DNA from: Sipunculus nudus
Taxonomy: Eukaryota > Annelida > Sipuncula > Golfingiida > Sipunculidae
Assembly (NCBI GenBank): GCA_026874595.1
Contig: CM049307.1
Span: forward strand, 62,402,370 to 62,466,369
Length of the DNA: 64,000 nucleotides
Direction of reading: 5' to 3'
A model generated the notes under the pieces. That model worked only from the letters and a program-made list of their open reading frames with translations, was not told the origin of the DNA and made no database searches. The translations under genes and the position numbers were made by a program. This document shows positions 52,985 through 63,134 of this stretch, piece after piece (within the stretch, counting starts at the first letter, position 1; every line of letters starts with the position of its first letter).

Positions 52985-53539
52985 GAATCACATACTTATA
53001 ACTATATAAAAATAAAATGTTTTTTTTTTAATCAATAATATATGAAAAAATATTTATATGGACATCTAATACAGGAAAGCAGATTTTTTTATGTCATGAT
53101 TGAAAGTCTTTCAAGAGCTGGTTCATTTATAAATACAAAATTAGATGGTGGATCATGAGAACAATTTTATAGAAATGGTAACTTTCTACTAAAATAACTT
53201 AAAAAAAAAAAATTTTATTCAATAAAATATATTTATAATATTTCTTAATCACATTGTTTCTGAATAAATAAATATTTGTTTCTGAATAAATAAATATTTG
53301 TTTCTGAATAAAGTCATCCCGCAAACCTCTGGTCTAGCCAAACTTGCAGGACAGGAGAATATTTGGAATGAAAGATTAGGGTGTCATTAAGATATTGCAT
53401 TAATTTCATTTTTAATAAACAATTAAATTTTATGCAACATTCTATCCACGGCGCTGAAGAGTGAATTTATGTCTTTCTAAATGAGTTTATATCTCATGTC
53501 CCTTATGTTTGGTCCGGGGGGAGGCATTCAAATCCAGAC
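52985..53539. other. AT-rich spacer with 22-bp tandem repeat
   Basis: TTTCTGAATAAATAAATATT(TG) is repeated at 53257-53278 and 53279-53300 with a partial third unit to 53314. Nothing else is supportable. Confidence 0.8.
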
Positions 53540-54060
53540 AACTCAACCTCAATATTGGATGGATATCAATTTTCCACACCATAATTTTATCCCAACATTG
53601 AAATTATGACCGGATGCCACAAATTTAGCAATGATTTAGTCAAATTAACGTTGCAGTGCCTCGGCTTCACATCAGACAGACATCCAATATGGCGGAAACG
53701 CTGGGGTGATCGGGAGCATTTGGTGGCCTTCTGTAGCTGTCACCAGCCGGTGCTACTCGCAATAAAATTTGAAGTATGTACGGTGATTTTGTCCGCTGAA
53801 ATCGACTCAAATACATCGACTTTAACCTCAATATTGGGACAGAAATAATTTTCAACTTGAAACTTTTATCTTGACACTGAGATTATGACCGGATGCCTCA
53901 AATTCAGCGATGACTTTCTCAGATTTACATTGCCATGTCTGGGCCTCAAATGAGGCGGACATTCAATATAGCAGAAACACCAAGGTATTTGGGTGCTTTC
54001 GGGGCATTTGGCTGCTGTCACCTGCCGGTGCGCCCGCAATCATATTTGGATTATTGCGCA
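53540..54060 (+). repeat. 279-bp tandem duplication, two diverged units
   Basis: ATTATGACCGGATGCC occurs twice, with its CGGATGCC at 53611 and 53890. Both units contain CCTCAATATTGG before and GGCGGA/ATTCAATAT, GGGGCATTTGG-like and CTGTCACCxGCCGGTGC after. GC content is higher than the surroundings. A short frame occurs in each, but the frames do not correspond. Confidence 0.8.
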
Positions 54061-54764
54061 GGCTACGTTGTTCTTGTAAATCAACATTTTGACGTCTTTT
54101 GCAACAGTTAGAGTTACAATTATCAAATATGCTATTGTTATTATTTTTGCAACCTTGAAATAGTGCCGCAAGTTTGCCATGCTTATATGCCGGAAAAAGA
54201 CTCGGGTCAACTACTGTTGATGCAGATTGGTCAAGTCAGTCATGTGATAGGGAATTCCCACGATTTACATAATATCTATGAATGAATCTATATACGAGCC
54301 ATTCATGGCGTGCACAAAGCGTTCTGCAGAGCGTAACTGGGGCCGCTGATAAATCAGACTCGGGTGTCTGTTCATGACAGGATTTTGGGCAAAACAGGAC
54401 TGTCCCTGTCCACATTTAGCAGGTCTCTCATGACAGGGCAATTTTAATGAGAAATGGGTTGAGACATTGGCTAAGTGTCCGTACATGGAAGGTGTTCGCT
54501 TATCCTGGTGTCCCCTCACTGCAGGTTCTGGTGTATATATTTAATGATAACGGAGAGATGATGGACACAGCTGACCACTTTGTTTCATTCTCCTAAGGGA
54601 AGAATATATTTCAATAAGATCTTAATTTTTTCTCATCCTATTTTTTTAATTAAATAAATTTTACACATTTGCAATAAAATTAATGTCCAAGTGCACAGGA
54701 ATCAATGGCAGTAGAAGGGAGGGGGGGCTGGAGAGATGGTGGGATTAACAACACTTCTGCATAT
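54061..54764. other. Locally GC-richer unique sequence, no gene seen
   Basis: The minus-strand frame at 54265-54519 (84 codons) covers a GC-richer patch and contains two short Cys/His-bearing stretches, but I see no domain or splice partner. Confidence 0.35.
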
Positions 54765-55900
54765 ACATACAGGGAAAACCAAGCCTGATCTCCAATTCAG
54801 CTGAGGCAGGAAAATAATGAACAAATGTTTGTATTTGATCCTCAATTTTTATCAGATTTTGTTATTATAAGTTTATATATCTATACATATCCAATATAAC
54901 AAATATATCTGAATGTAAAGTTTATTCATAATTCTAAATTGCATCATCATAAATCTCAATCTTGTCAGAAAACACCACATCATGCATACAATTGTTTATT
55001 TATTTTTACCACAAAAATATATCTTTTAAATTTGTAAAACAATAAATATCTAAAAAAAAATACTTGATTCAGATTTCACAATTTTAAATTGTGCCTTTAT
55101 TTATCCATAATTTGCTTCATATTTTATAAATTTAAGCATACTAATGGGTTTTAATTATATTTTTAAAAATCATATCAAAGAAAATTGATTTCTTTAAAAA
55201 TACTACATTAAGTTAACACAACATGGCATCTTCTGGATTACACCTTAAATTACTTTTTCACGGAAAGTTTTTATATATTGGAGTGGAAACAGCATTACAA
55301 CTAGACATTTCTTGGCACCGCAGGTGCCAGAGTATCCCCAGACATAGTACGCCCCCCTCCCCTTTAAGAATAGGCCCCAATTTTTAGCAGCATATACTGA
55401 CACTTGGCAAGCAATTATTGTTTCTTCCATCTATCAATCCACAATCTTTTTGAAGATGCTGGTCCTGTGACCTTGACCTTTTGGCACATCACAAGGCTAT
55501 CCAAAATCTTCTGTCACCTTGATTTGGGATCAATCCATGCAAACGATCTGGAGATATTTAAGAGTTTGTGTGTTATTTTCAGCAGAAATGGACCTATTAA
55601 AGGTCAAGGTCACTCTCTTAGCAAAGGTCATGACCCCATTATAAATAGGCTTCGTCCCCTTACCTATATCTATACAAATGTAAAGTTTGAAAAAGATAAG
55701 TGAAATATTTTTTGAGTTATCCCACTCGCTAGGTTTTCTGCAGCGGCGGCAGTGACCTGGAGTGACACCCTGCATCTGGACAAAGCAAATGACTACAATA
55801 GAACCTCAAGAAAAAAATTCAATAACTAGCCTAATTTTCATGCTTTTATTTTCAAATTTCAGATTTAAACAAATTAAATACTTATGTTTACATGCTGTGA
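54765..55900 (+). repeat. Segmental duplication, copy 2 (interrupted)
   Basis: Colinear with 51483-52354. It is interrupted by a family 2 element after GCATTACAA (55300), resumes at about 55747 with AGTGACCTGGAGTG, and is cut again after CATGCTGTGA (55900) by family 3. It continues after that insert from 56939 with AAATTAAATCAA. Confidence 0.85.
55301..55746 (+). mobile_element. Helentron-like family 2, copy inserted in the duplication
   Basis: It begins CTAGACATTTC, followed by hairpin TGGCACC-GCA-GGTGCCA and subterminal repeat GTATCCCCAGACA. Core units with CCTGTGACCTTGACC and GGTCAAGGTCAC follow, then a short GCAGCGGCGGC tract. The copy stops there without the expected 3' hairpin, so the 3' end is truncated. 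Confidence 0.7.
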
Positions 55901-56938
55901 CTAGATGTGTCAGAACGCCACGAATGCCCCCGCCTGGGGCAAATTAGAAACATTTGTTAAATTTTGTAAAAAATTTTTAAGTTCGGGAGGTGTCGTATGG
56001 TCAAAAGTAGGTCAACAAGGGAAAAATGCAAACTTGATCTGTAACGGGTCATTATCAAGCGACACACCAAAAATCAGGCCAGTATCTGCAGGCATTGTGA
56101 AAAAAAGTCCATACATGTGCATTTTTCAAAAAAAATTTCTGTCTTTCATGAAATTTTCTATGTTCAGGATCTCTGTCATATGGTCAAAAATAGGTCAACT
56201 GGGATGAAACGCAAACTCGATCTGTAACTAGTCATTATCTGCCCACACACCCAAAATCAGGCCAATATCTGCAGGCATTGCGAAAAAAAGTATACATGTG
56301 TATTTGTCATGAAAATTTCTATTTTTCATGAAATTTTCTAAGTTTAGGAGCGGTAAAACGGTCAAAAGTAGGTCAACCAGGACAAAACGCAAACTCTATC
56401 TATAACTGGTCATTATCTGCCCACACACCAAAAATCTGGCCAATATCTGCAGGCATCGTGAAAAAAAGTCTGTACATGTGTATTTGTCATGAACATTTAT
56501 ATTTTTCATGAAATTTCCTATGTTCAAGAGCCGTAAAACGGTCAAAAGTAGGTCAACCAGGAAGAAACACAAACTCGATCTGTAACTGGTCAATATCTGC
56601 CCACACACCAAAAATCAGGCCAATTTCTGCAGGCACTGCGAAAAAAAGTCCGCACATGTGTATTTGTCATGAAAATTTCTATTTTTCATGAAATTTTCTA
56701 AGTTAAGGAGCCGTAAAACAGTCAAAAGTAGGTCAATCAGGACGAAACGCGAACTCGATCTGTAACTGGTCATTATCTGCCAACACACGAAAAATCAGGC
56801 CAATATCTGCAGGCATTATGAAAAAAAGTCCGTACAACTGTTTGATTTCAGAATGACGGAATGACAGAATGACTGAAGGACGGAAGGACGGACATGGGTA
56901 AAACTATATGCCCTGGCCACTCTGTGGCGGGGGCATAA
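55901..56938 (+). mobile_element. Helentron-like family 3, complete, with paralogous empty site
   Basis: It begins CTAGATGTGTCAG and has the subterminal repeat ATGCCCCCGCC at 55924-55934. The core has five units of about 180 bp, marked by TCAAAAGTAGGTCAAC-type words at 56001, 56184, 56362, 56542 and 56722. A short GACGGAAG-type microsatellite lies at about 56853-56894. The 3' hairpin at 56908-56936 ends in GGCGGGGGCAT, the exact inverse of the 5' subterminal repeat. Flanks match the uninterrupted sequence at 52325-52380, which places the insertion between two A residues with no target duplication, as described for Helentrons (T-T target on the other strand). No coding capacity. Confidence 0.85.
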
Positions 56939-56965
56939 AAATTAAATCAATAGTAATTACAGGAA

Positions 56966-56996
56966 CAAGGGACCCATGGGTCACGGCACTCACCTG
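56966..56996 (+). mobile_element. Family 4 Helentron-like 5' end
   Basis: CAAGGGACCCATGGGTCACGG then CACTCACCTG (subterminal repeat with changes), followed by TTATTTATGATAAAA. The same flanking words appear after the family 4 start at 63104. Confidence 0.55.
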
Positions 56997-57011
56997 TTAT
57001 TTATGATAAAA

Positions 57012-59295
57012 CTAGACATTTCTTGGCACCACAGGTGCCAGAGTATCCCCAGACATAGTAGGCCCCCCCCCCCCTACAAGAACAGACCCCCATTTTTAGC
57101 AGCATATACTGACACTTGGCATATTTATTGTTTCTTCCATCTAACAATCGACAATCTTGTTGAAGATGTTGGTCCTGTGACCTTGATCTTTATTAAAGAT
57201 GTGTCCAGTGACCTTGACCTTTGACCTCATAACCCCAAAATCAATTTGGGTCTTGCTTTTCCAATGGGACATATGCAAGTCAAGTTTGAAATCTATACAT
57301 CAATAAAAGAAGGAATTATCATCCAGAAACTTATTTTTGGACAGATGGCTACTGTGACCTTCACCTTTGACCTTGTGACCTCAAAATTGATAGTGTTCTT
57401 CCTCTCTTGGCAGGAGAACTATATGTGCAAGATGAAAGATATGAGATAAAATGTTTGGCTGAAAATGCATCCACATCTTTTTAAAGACGTGTCCTGTGAC
57501 CTTGACCTTTGACCTCATGACCCCGAAATCAATTTTAGTCTTACTTTTCCAATGGGACATATACAAGTCAAGTTTGAAATCCATACATCAATAAAAGCAG
57601 GAATTATCATCCAGAAACTAATTTTTGGACATATGGCTCCTGTGACCTTCACCTTTGACCTTGTGACCTCTAAATTGATAGGGTTCTTCCTCTCTTGGCA
57701 GGTGAACTATATGTGCAAGATGAAAGATCTGAGATGAATTGTTTGGCTGAAAATGCATCCACAATCTTTTTAAAGAGGTTTCCTGTGACCTTGACCTTTG
57801 ACACCAAAATTAATTCGTGTCTTGCTTGTCTAATGGGACATATATAAGTCAAGTTTGAAATCCATACATCAATAAAAGCAGGAATTATCATCCAGAAACT
57901 AATTTTTGGACATATGGCTCCTGTGACCTTCACCTTTGACCTTGTGACCTCAAAATTGATAGGGTCCTTCCACTCTTGGCAGGTGAACTATATGTGTAAG
58001 ATGAAAGATCTGAGATGATTTGTTTGGCTGAAAATGCATCCACAATCTTTTTAAAGAGGTTTCCTGTGACCTTGACCTTTGACCTCATGACCCCAAAATC
58101 AATTCGGGTCTTGCTTTTCTAATGGGTCAATAACAAAGCCAAGTTTAAGATCCATACATCAATAAAAGCAGGAATTATCATCCAGAAACTAATTTTTGGA
58201 CAGATGGCTCCTGTGACCTTCACCTTTGACCTTGTGACCTCAAAATTGATAGGGTTCTTCCTCTCTTGGCAGGTGAACTATATGTGCAAGATGAAAGATC
58301 TGAGATGAAATGTTTGGCTGAAAATGCATCCACAATCTTTTTAAAGATGTGTCCTGTGACCTTGACCTTTGACCTCATGACCCCAAAATCAATTTGGGTC
58401 TTGCTTTTCCAATGGGACAAATATAAGCCAAGTTTGAAATCCATACATCAATAAAAGCAGGAATTATCATCCAGAAACTAATTTTTGGACATATGGCTCC
58501 TGTGACCTTCACCTTTGACCTTGTGACCTCAAAATTGATAGGGGTCTTCCACTCTTGGCAGGTGAACTATATGTGCAAGATGAAAGATCTGAGATGAATT
58601 GTTTGGCAGAAAATGCATCCACAATATTTTTAAAGAGGTTTCCTGTGACCTTGACCTTTGACCTCATGACCCCAAATTCAATTCAGGTCTTGCTTTTCTA
58701 ATGGGTCAAATACAAGTCAAGTTTGAAATCCATACATCAATAAAAGCAGGAATTATCATCCAGAAACTAATTTTTGGACAGATGGCTCCTGTGACCTTCA
58801 CCTTTGACCTTGTGACCTCAAAATTGATAGGGGTCTTCCACTCTTGGCAGGTGAACTATATGTGCAAGATGAAAGATCTGAGATGAATTGTTTGGCTGAA
58901 AATGCATCCACAATCTTTTTAAAGAGGTTTCCTGTGACCTTGACCTTTGACCTCATGACCCCAAAATCAATTTGGGTCTTGCTTTTCCAATGGGTCAAAT
59001 AAAAGGCAAGTTTGAAATCCATATATCAATAAAAGAAGGAATTATCATCCAGAAACTAATTTTTGGACAGATGGTTCCTGTGACCTTCACCTTTGACCTT
59101 GTGACCTCAAAATTGATAGGGGTCTTCCTCTATTGGCAGATGACTTATATGTGCAAGATGAAAGGTCTAAGATGAAATGTTTGGCTGAAAATGCATCCAC
59201 AATCTTTTTAAAGATGTGTCCTGTGACCTTGACCTTTGACCTAATGACCCCAAAATCAATTTGGGTCTTGCTTTTTCAATGGGACATATATAAGT
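57012..59295 (+). mobile_element. Helentron-like family 2, 5' end and eight-unit core array
   Basis: The 5' end matches the copy at 55301 (CTAGACATTTC, TGGCACC hairpin, GTATCCCCAGACA). The core follows as units of about 289 bp; CTTGACCTTT marks occur at 57213, 57501, 57790, 58071, 58361, 58650, 58939 and 59229. Each unit has two response-element-like blocks: TGACCTTGACCTTTGACC, and TGACCTTCACCTTTGACCTT about 150 bp away. Units contain recurring short frames that are by-products of the array. The array is cut by the hAT-like element at 59296 and continues at 62900. Confidence 0.8.
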
Positions 59296-62200
59296 CAGAC
59301 ATGGGGTAATAGTAATAAGTAATAGTAATAGACTATTACAGCTTTTTCCATGTAATAGTAATAGTAATAGTAATAGACTCAAAAATTTGAGCTGTAATAG
59401 TAATAGAAATAGAAACAGAAGACAAAGTAATAGAGTAATACATATTACTTTCTATTACTTCCTGTAAGCCCCTTTATCATGAAGCATATCAACAAATAAT
59501 GCTGAACATACTAGGTTCTTGTCCAGTAATTGCCCAGGATGTGCCTATTGTTGAGGCAGGCATGGGCCAGCTGCCCCATTGCTGGTGACCACCAGTGCTA
59601 ATTACACAAGGGTACTGGACAGAGTAGGTCACAGCCAAATAAGTTACCTGGCATAATCTGACCATGGATTAGTAAACCATGGATAAACAGAGGCATGTTT
59701 GAGGTTAAGAGACAGATTAATAGTGTATTATTATTGTGACATGTACATCTTATCTCACATCCATCAATCCATATGCATATTCTGAAATGTACCTAGATTT
59801 GTTTTTCACAAGCCAGTTTGCATTTTAATCATTCAGAATGCAATAACACACATTCAAGAAAATATAATATGGAACCAGATACAGTGCAACCTAAAATGTT
59901 CATGATAAGCTTATGGTGTTTTCACTACCAATAACGTACTGAAGCCTACAATGCTTTAAACCAGTATAACAATCACTTGGGTAAAGTCATACTGCAGGCA
60001 TGTGTATTATCTAGTTAATTTATATACATATCCTTTTTTAAAATTAAAAAAAAAATATTTTTATACTTGTTGGTTATTTCATTGTACCAATTTTGCAGAC
60101 CTTCATTCAGTATCTAAAACTAGAATACGGGTAGTCGACAAGCGACTACGTGTATCCGCCAAAATCAGAGAAGGACGGGTGAAGTGAGGCATGGATTGAG
60201 TGGCAAGGGGATATAGAGTTACATATGTAAAATATTAGTATTGGATCTCTGCCACATAAACATGATTGTAGGTGGCGCCACCTGTTATTTGAACGAGAAA
60301 CTATCCAAGATATATACACATGCAAAATTTCAAGTGGAAAAGTCAAACCACTGCAGAGATATGAGTGATTTTATCCCACAGCAGACAAACAGATGGACGC
60401 TGTGCAAACATGGTTGCAGGTGGCGCCACCTTTTGTTGTGTATGTTATAAAGCTATCCCAGGGCTACATTTGTGTAAAATTTTTTTCCGGATCAGTCAAA
60501 CGGTTCCCGAGATATGAGCTTGGATGTCTGCAGCGTTAACATGAATGTAGGTGGCGCCACCTGTCATAAAATCAAGAAAGCTATCTAGGATGTATACGCA
60601 TGCCGAATTTTAGGTGAATTAGTCAAACCATTGCAGAGATATGAGTGATTTTAACCCCAGGCAGATGAACAAATGGACACTGTGCAAACATGGTTGCAGG
60701 TGGCGCCATCTTTTGTTGTGTATGTTATAAAGCTATCCCAGGGCTACATTTGTGTAAAATTTTTTTCCGGATCAGTCAAACGGTTCCCGAGATATATGGG
60801 TTTATGTGTGGAGCGTTAACGTGAATGTAGGTGGCGCCACCTGTCATAAAATCAAGAAAGCTATCTAGGATGTATATGTATGCCGATTTTTAGGTGAATT
60901 AGTCAAACCACTGCAGAGATATGAGTGATTTTAACCCCAGGCAGATGAACAAATGGACACCGTGCAAACATGGTTGCAGGTGGCGCCACCTTTTGTTGTG
61001 AATGTTATAAAGCTATCCCAGGGCTACATTTGTGTAAAATTTTTTTCCGGATCGGTCAAACGGTTCCCGAGATATATGGGTTTATGTGTGGAGCGTTAAC
61101 GTGAATGTAGGTGGCGCCACCTGTCATAAAATTGAGAAAGCTATCTAGGATGTATATGCATGCCAAATTTTAGGTGAATTAGTCAAACCACTGCAGAGAT
61201 ATGAGTGATTTTAACCCCAGGCAGATGAACAGATGGACACTGTGCAAACATGGTTGCAGGTGGCGCCACCTTTTGTTGTGTATGTTATAAAGCTATCCCA
61301 GGGCTACATTTGTGTAAAAAAATTTTCCGGATCGGTCAAACGGTTCCCGAGATATATGGGTTTATGTGTGTAAACAGACGCACAAACGGACGCTGGGCAG
61401 AGACGAAAGGTCAGAGGTCAAGGTCACTTGGTTAGGCACCAGTTCACATGTGACCCGATAATTTGTGTAAGTTTCGGAAAAATCTGTCCAGTAGTCTCAG
61501 AGGAGTTCTCCGGAAACGAACGCGGCGGCGGCGGCGGAGGCGGCGGCGGCGGCGGCGGCGGCGGCGGAACCCGGTCAAAAACATAGTATCCGCAAAACTT
61601 CGTTTTGGCGGATACAATTATGTTAAATTATATTTTGAAAATTAAATGAACCATTTTTATCACTATTTTGATTTATTTGATTATATAATATGAGAATATA
61701 AGTAACTGTTAATATTTTATTATTTAATATCAGAAATTTTGATATCAAATCATTAGATCCTGTTGTGTACAAAATAAAAGTACAAGATTGTTTAATACCA
61801 AATTTATAGTGAAAGTGATTTAAATATCATTTAATTTGTTTTATACAATTGATGTAAGTTTAAATCACTCTCCATATTCCTAAATCGTCCTATGCTGGTT
61901 TTGCTGCAATAAAGAAGGGCATGCCTGAAGAATAAAAGCCATGCATGCTACGATAATTGTAAAGTTTACCACCTCTCTGTTCACTCTCAAGATGTATCAT
62001 GTGTTGGAATAAAACATGGAATCACATCCAAATGAACATATACACCCGAGAAGATGGGGTACTTTTGTCTCCAGTTTAGTTCTGTCCAGAATCTTGACGT
62101 CAAAAGTATTTTTATTGGATATATTTATAAGGATTGGGAAACAGGACACAGCCCTACATAAATTCCTCTCCTGATACATACATAAAGGACTGAATTGTCA

Positions 62201-62891
62201 GCTTTGATACTAAATAATAATATGCATTAATCATGAATAATTCCTCTGGAGACAATTTTTAGTTACACTAAAAATCTTTATTTATTAACCATGTGAAAGA
62301 AGATTAAATCTAAACGGAAGTATGTACTATAAAATAAATTTATATATATGAAAATAATATAAAATGTACAAGTATGCATATAAGTATGAATCAATATTTT
62401 ACATATAATAGGGCCTTTACAATGGGTTGCTTTTAAATTACATGTATTCAAGAGTTCATACAATTATCTTATAAATTTGACTTGAAATCCCCAATAACAA
62501 TCATTGATGATTTAAAATATAAAAAAAAACCTGAATTAAAGAAGCTGAAATAATTAAGATCTCCAGTATCATTAGGCTTCTTGTAAATAACAAACACAGT
62601 ATAAGAAAATTTTGTAGGTAACTGGATGATATCGGTGCTTTAAATATTATTTAGAGGTGATTGTAGTGCTAGTTTATAGCACTCATGGCTGCCCTGTGAA
62701 GGTCTAGAATCCTCACATCAGTTTTAGTAATAGTAATAGTAATAGTAATAGTAATAGATACCCCAGTAATAGTAATAGTAATAGTAATAGAAGATAAAAT
62801 GTGGTAATAGTAATAGTAATAGTAATATCAGAAATTGAAAGTAATAGTAATAGTAATAGTAATAGAACAACTGTAATAGACCCCATGTCTG
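59296..62891. mobile_element. hAT-like non-autonomous element, 3.6 kb, with TAATAG subterminal arrays
   Basis: The terminal inverted repeats are CAGACATGGGGT and its complement ACCCC... read from the right end. They are flanked by a perfect 8-bp direct repeat ATATAAGT (59288-59295 and 62892-62899), the hAT signature. Near both ends are long runs of TAATAG hexamers (59306-59460 and 62722-62880), in opposite orientation relative to the left-end CTATTA block. There is no transposase-like frame. The interior includes a nested family 1 element (60120-61620) and otherwise AT-rich DNA. The outside DNA is a family 2 core unit, colinear across the insertion. Confidence 0.85.
60120..61620 (+). mobile_element. 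Helentron-like family 1, copy C (complete), nested in the hAT-like element
   Basis: It starts CTAGAATACGGG, hairpin GTAGTCG-ACAAG-CGACTAC, subterminal repeat GTATCCGCCAAAA. The core units of 279-280 bp have GGTGGCGCCACC at 60271, 60420, 60550, 60830, 60979, 61110 and 61259, and a one-base variant near 60699. Units 2 and 3 share a deletion that joins 'gggtttatgtgtg' to 'gagcgttaac'. The (GGC)n tract is at 61522-61566, interrupted by one GGA. The 3' hairpin is at 61585-61615 and ends GGCGGATAC. Confidence 0.82.
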
Positions 62892-62899
62892 ATATAAGT

Positions 62900-63100
62900 C
62901 AAGTCTGAAATCATTACATCAATAAAAGCAGGAATTATCATCCAGAAACTAATTTTTGGACAGATAGCTCCTGTGGCCTTGACCTTTGACCTTGTGACCC
63001 CAAAATTTATATGGATCATCCACTATTGGCAAGTGAGCTATATATTCAAGATGGAAGACCTGGGATGAAAGTTTGGCTTAAAATGCATCCACAGTATCTT
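62900..63100 (+). mobile_element. Family 2 core unit resumed after the hAT-like insertion
   Basis: The words AAGTCAAGTCTGAAAT, ACATCAATAAAAGCAGGAAT and CCTTGACCTTTGACCTTG continue the unit left at 59295. It ends at CAGTATCTTTAA just before a family 4 start at 63104, with no family 2 3' hairpin seen. Confidence 0.8.
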
Positions 63101-63103
63101 TAA

Positions 63104-63134
63104 CAAGGGACCTATGGGTCACGACGCTCAGCTG
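63104..63134 (+). mobile_element. Family 4 Helentron-like 5' end
   Basis: CAAGGGACCTATGGGTCAC then GACGCTCAGCTG and TTATATATGATAAAA; the same arrangement as at 56966. Confidence 0.55.

Noticed and set aside
54265-54519. 84-codon minus-strand frame with Cys and His residues
   Set aside because: The Cys/His spacing does not form a zinc-finger pattern and no splice sites fit.
57246-59175. Recurring 61-74 codon frames on both strands in the family 2 array
   Set aside because: Same reason: array-derived frames with no domain and stops in every unit.
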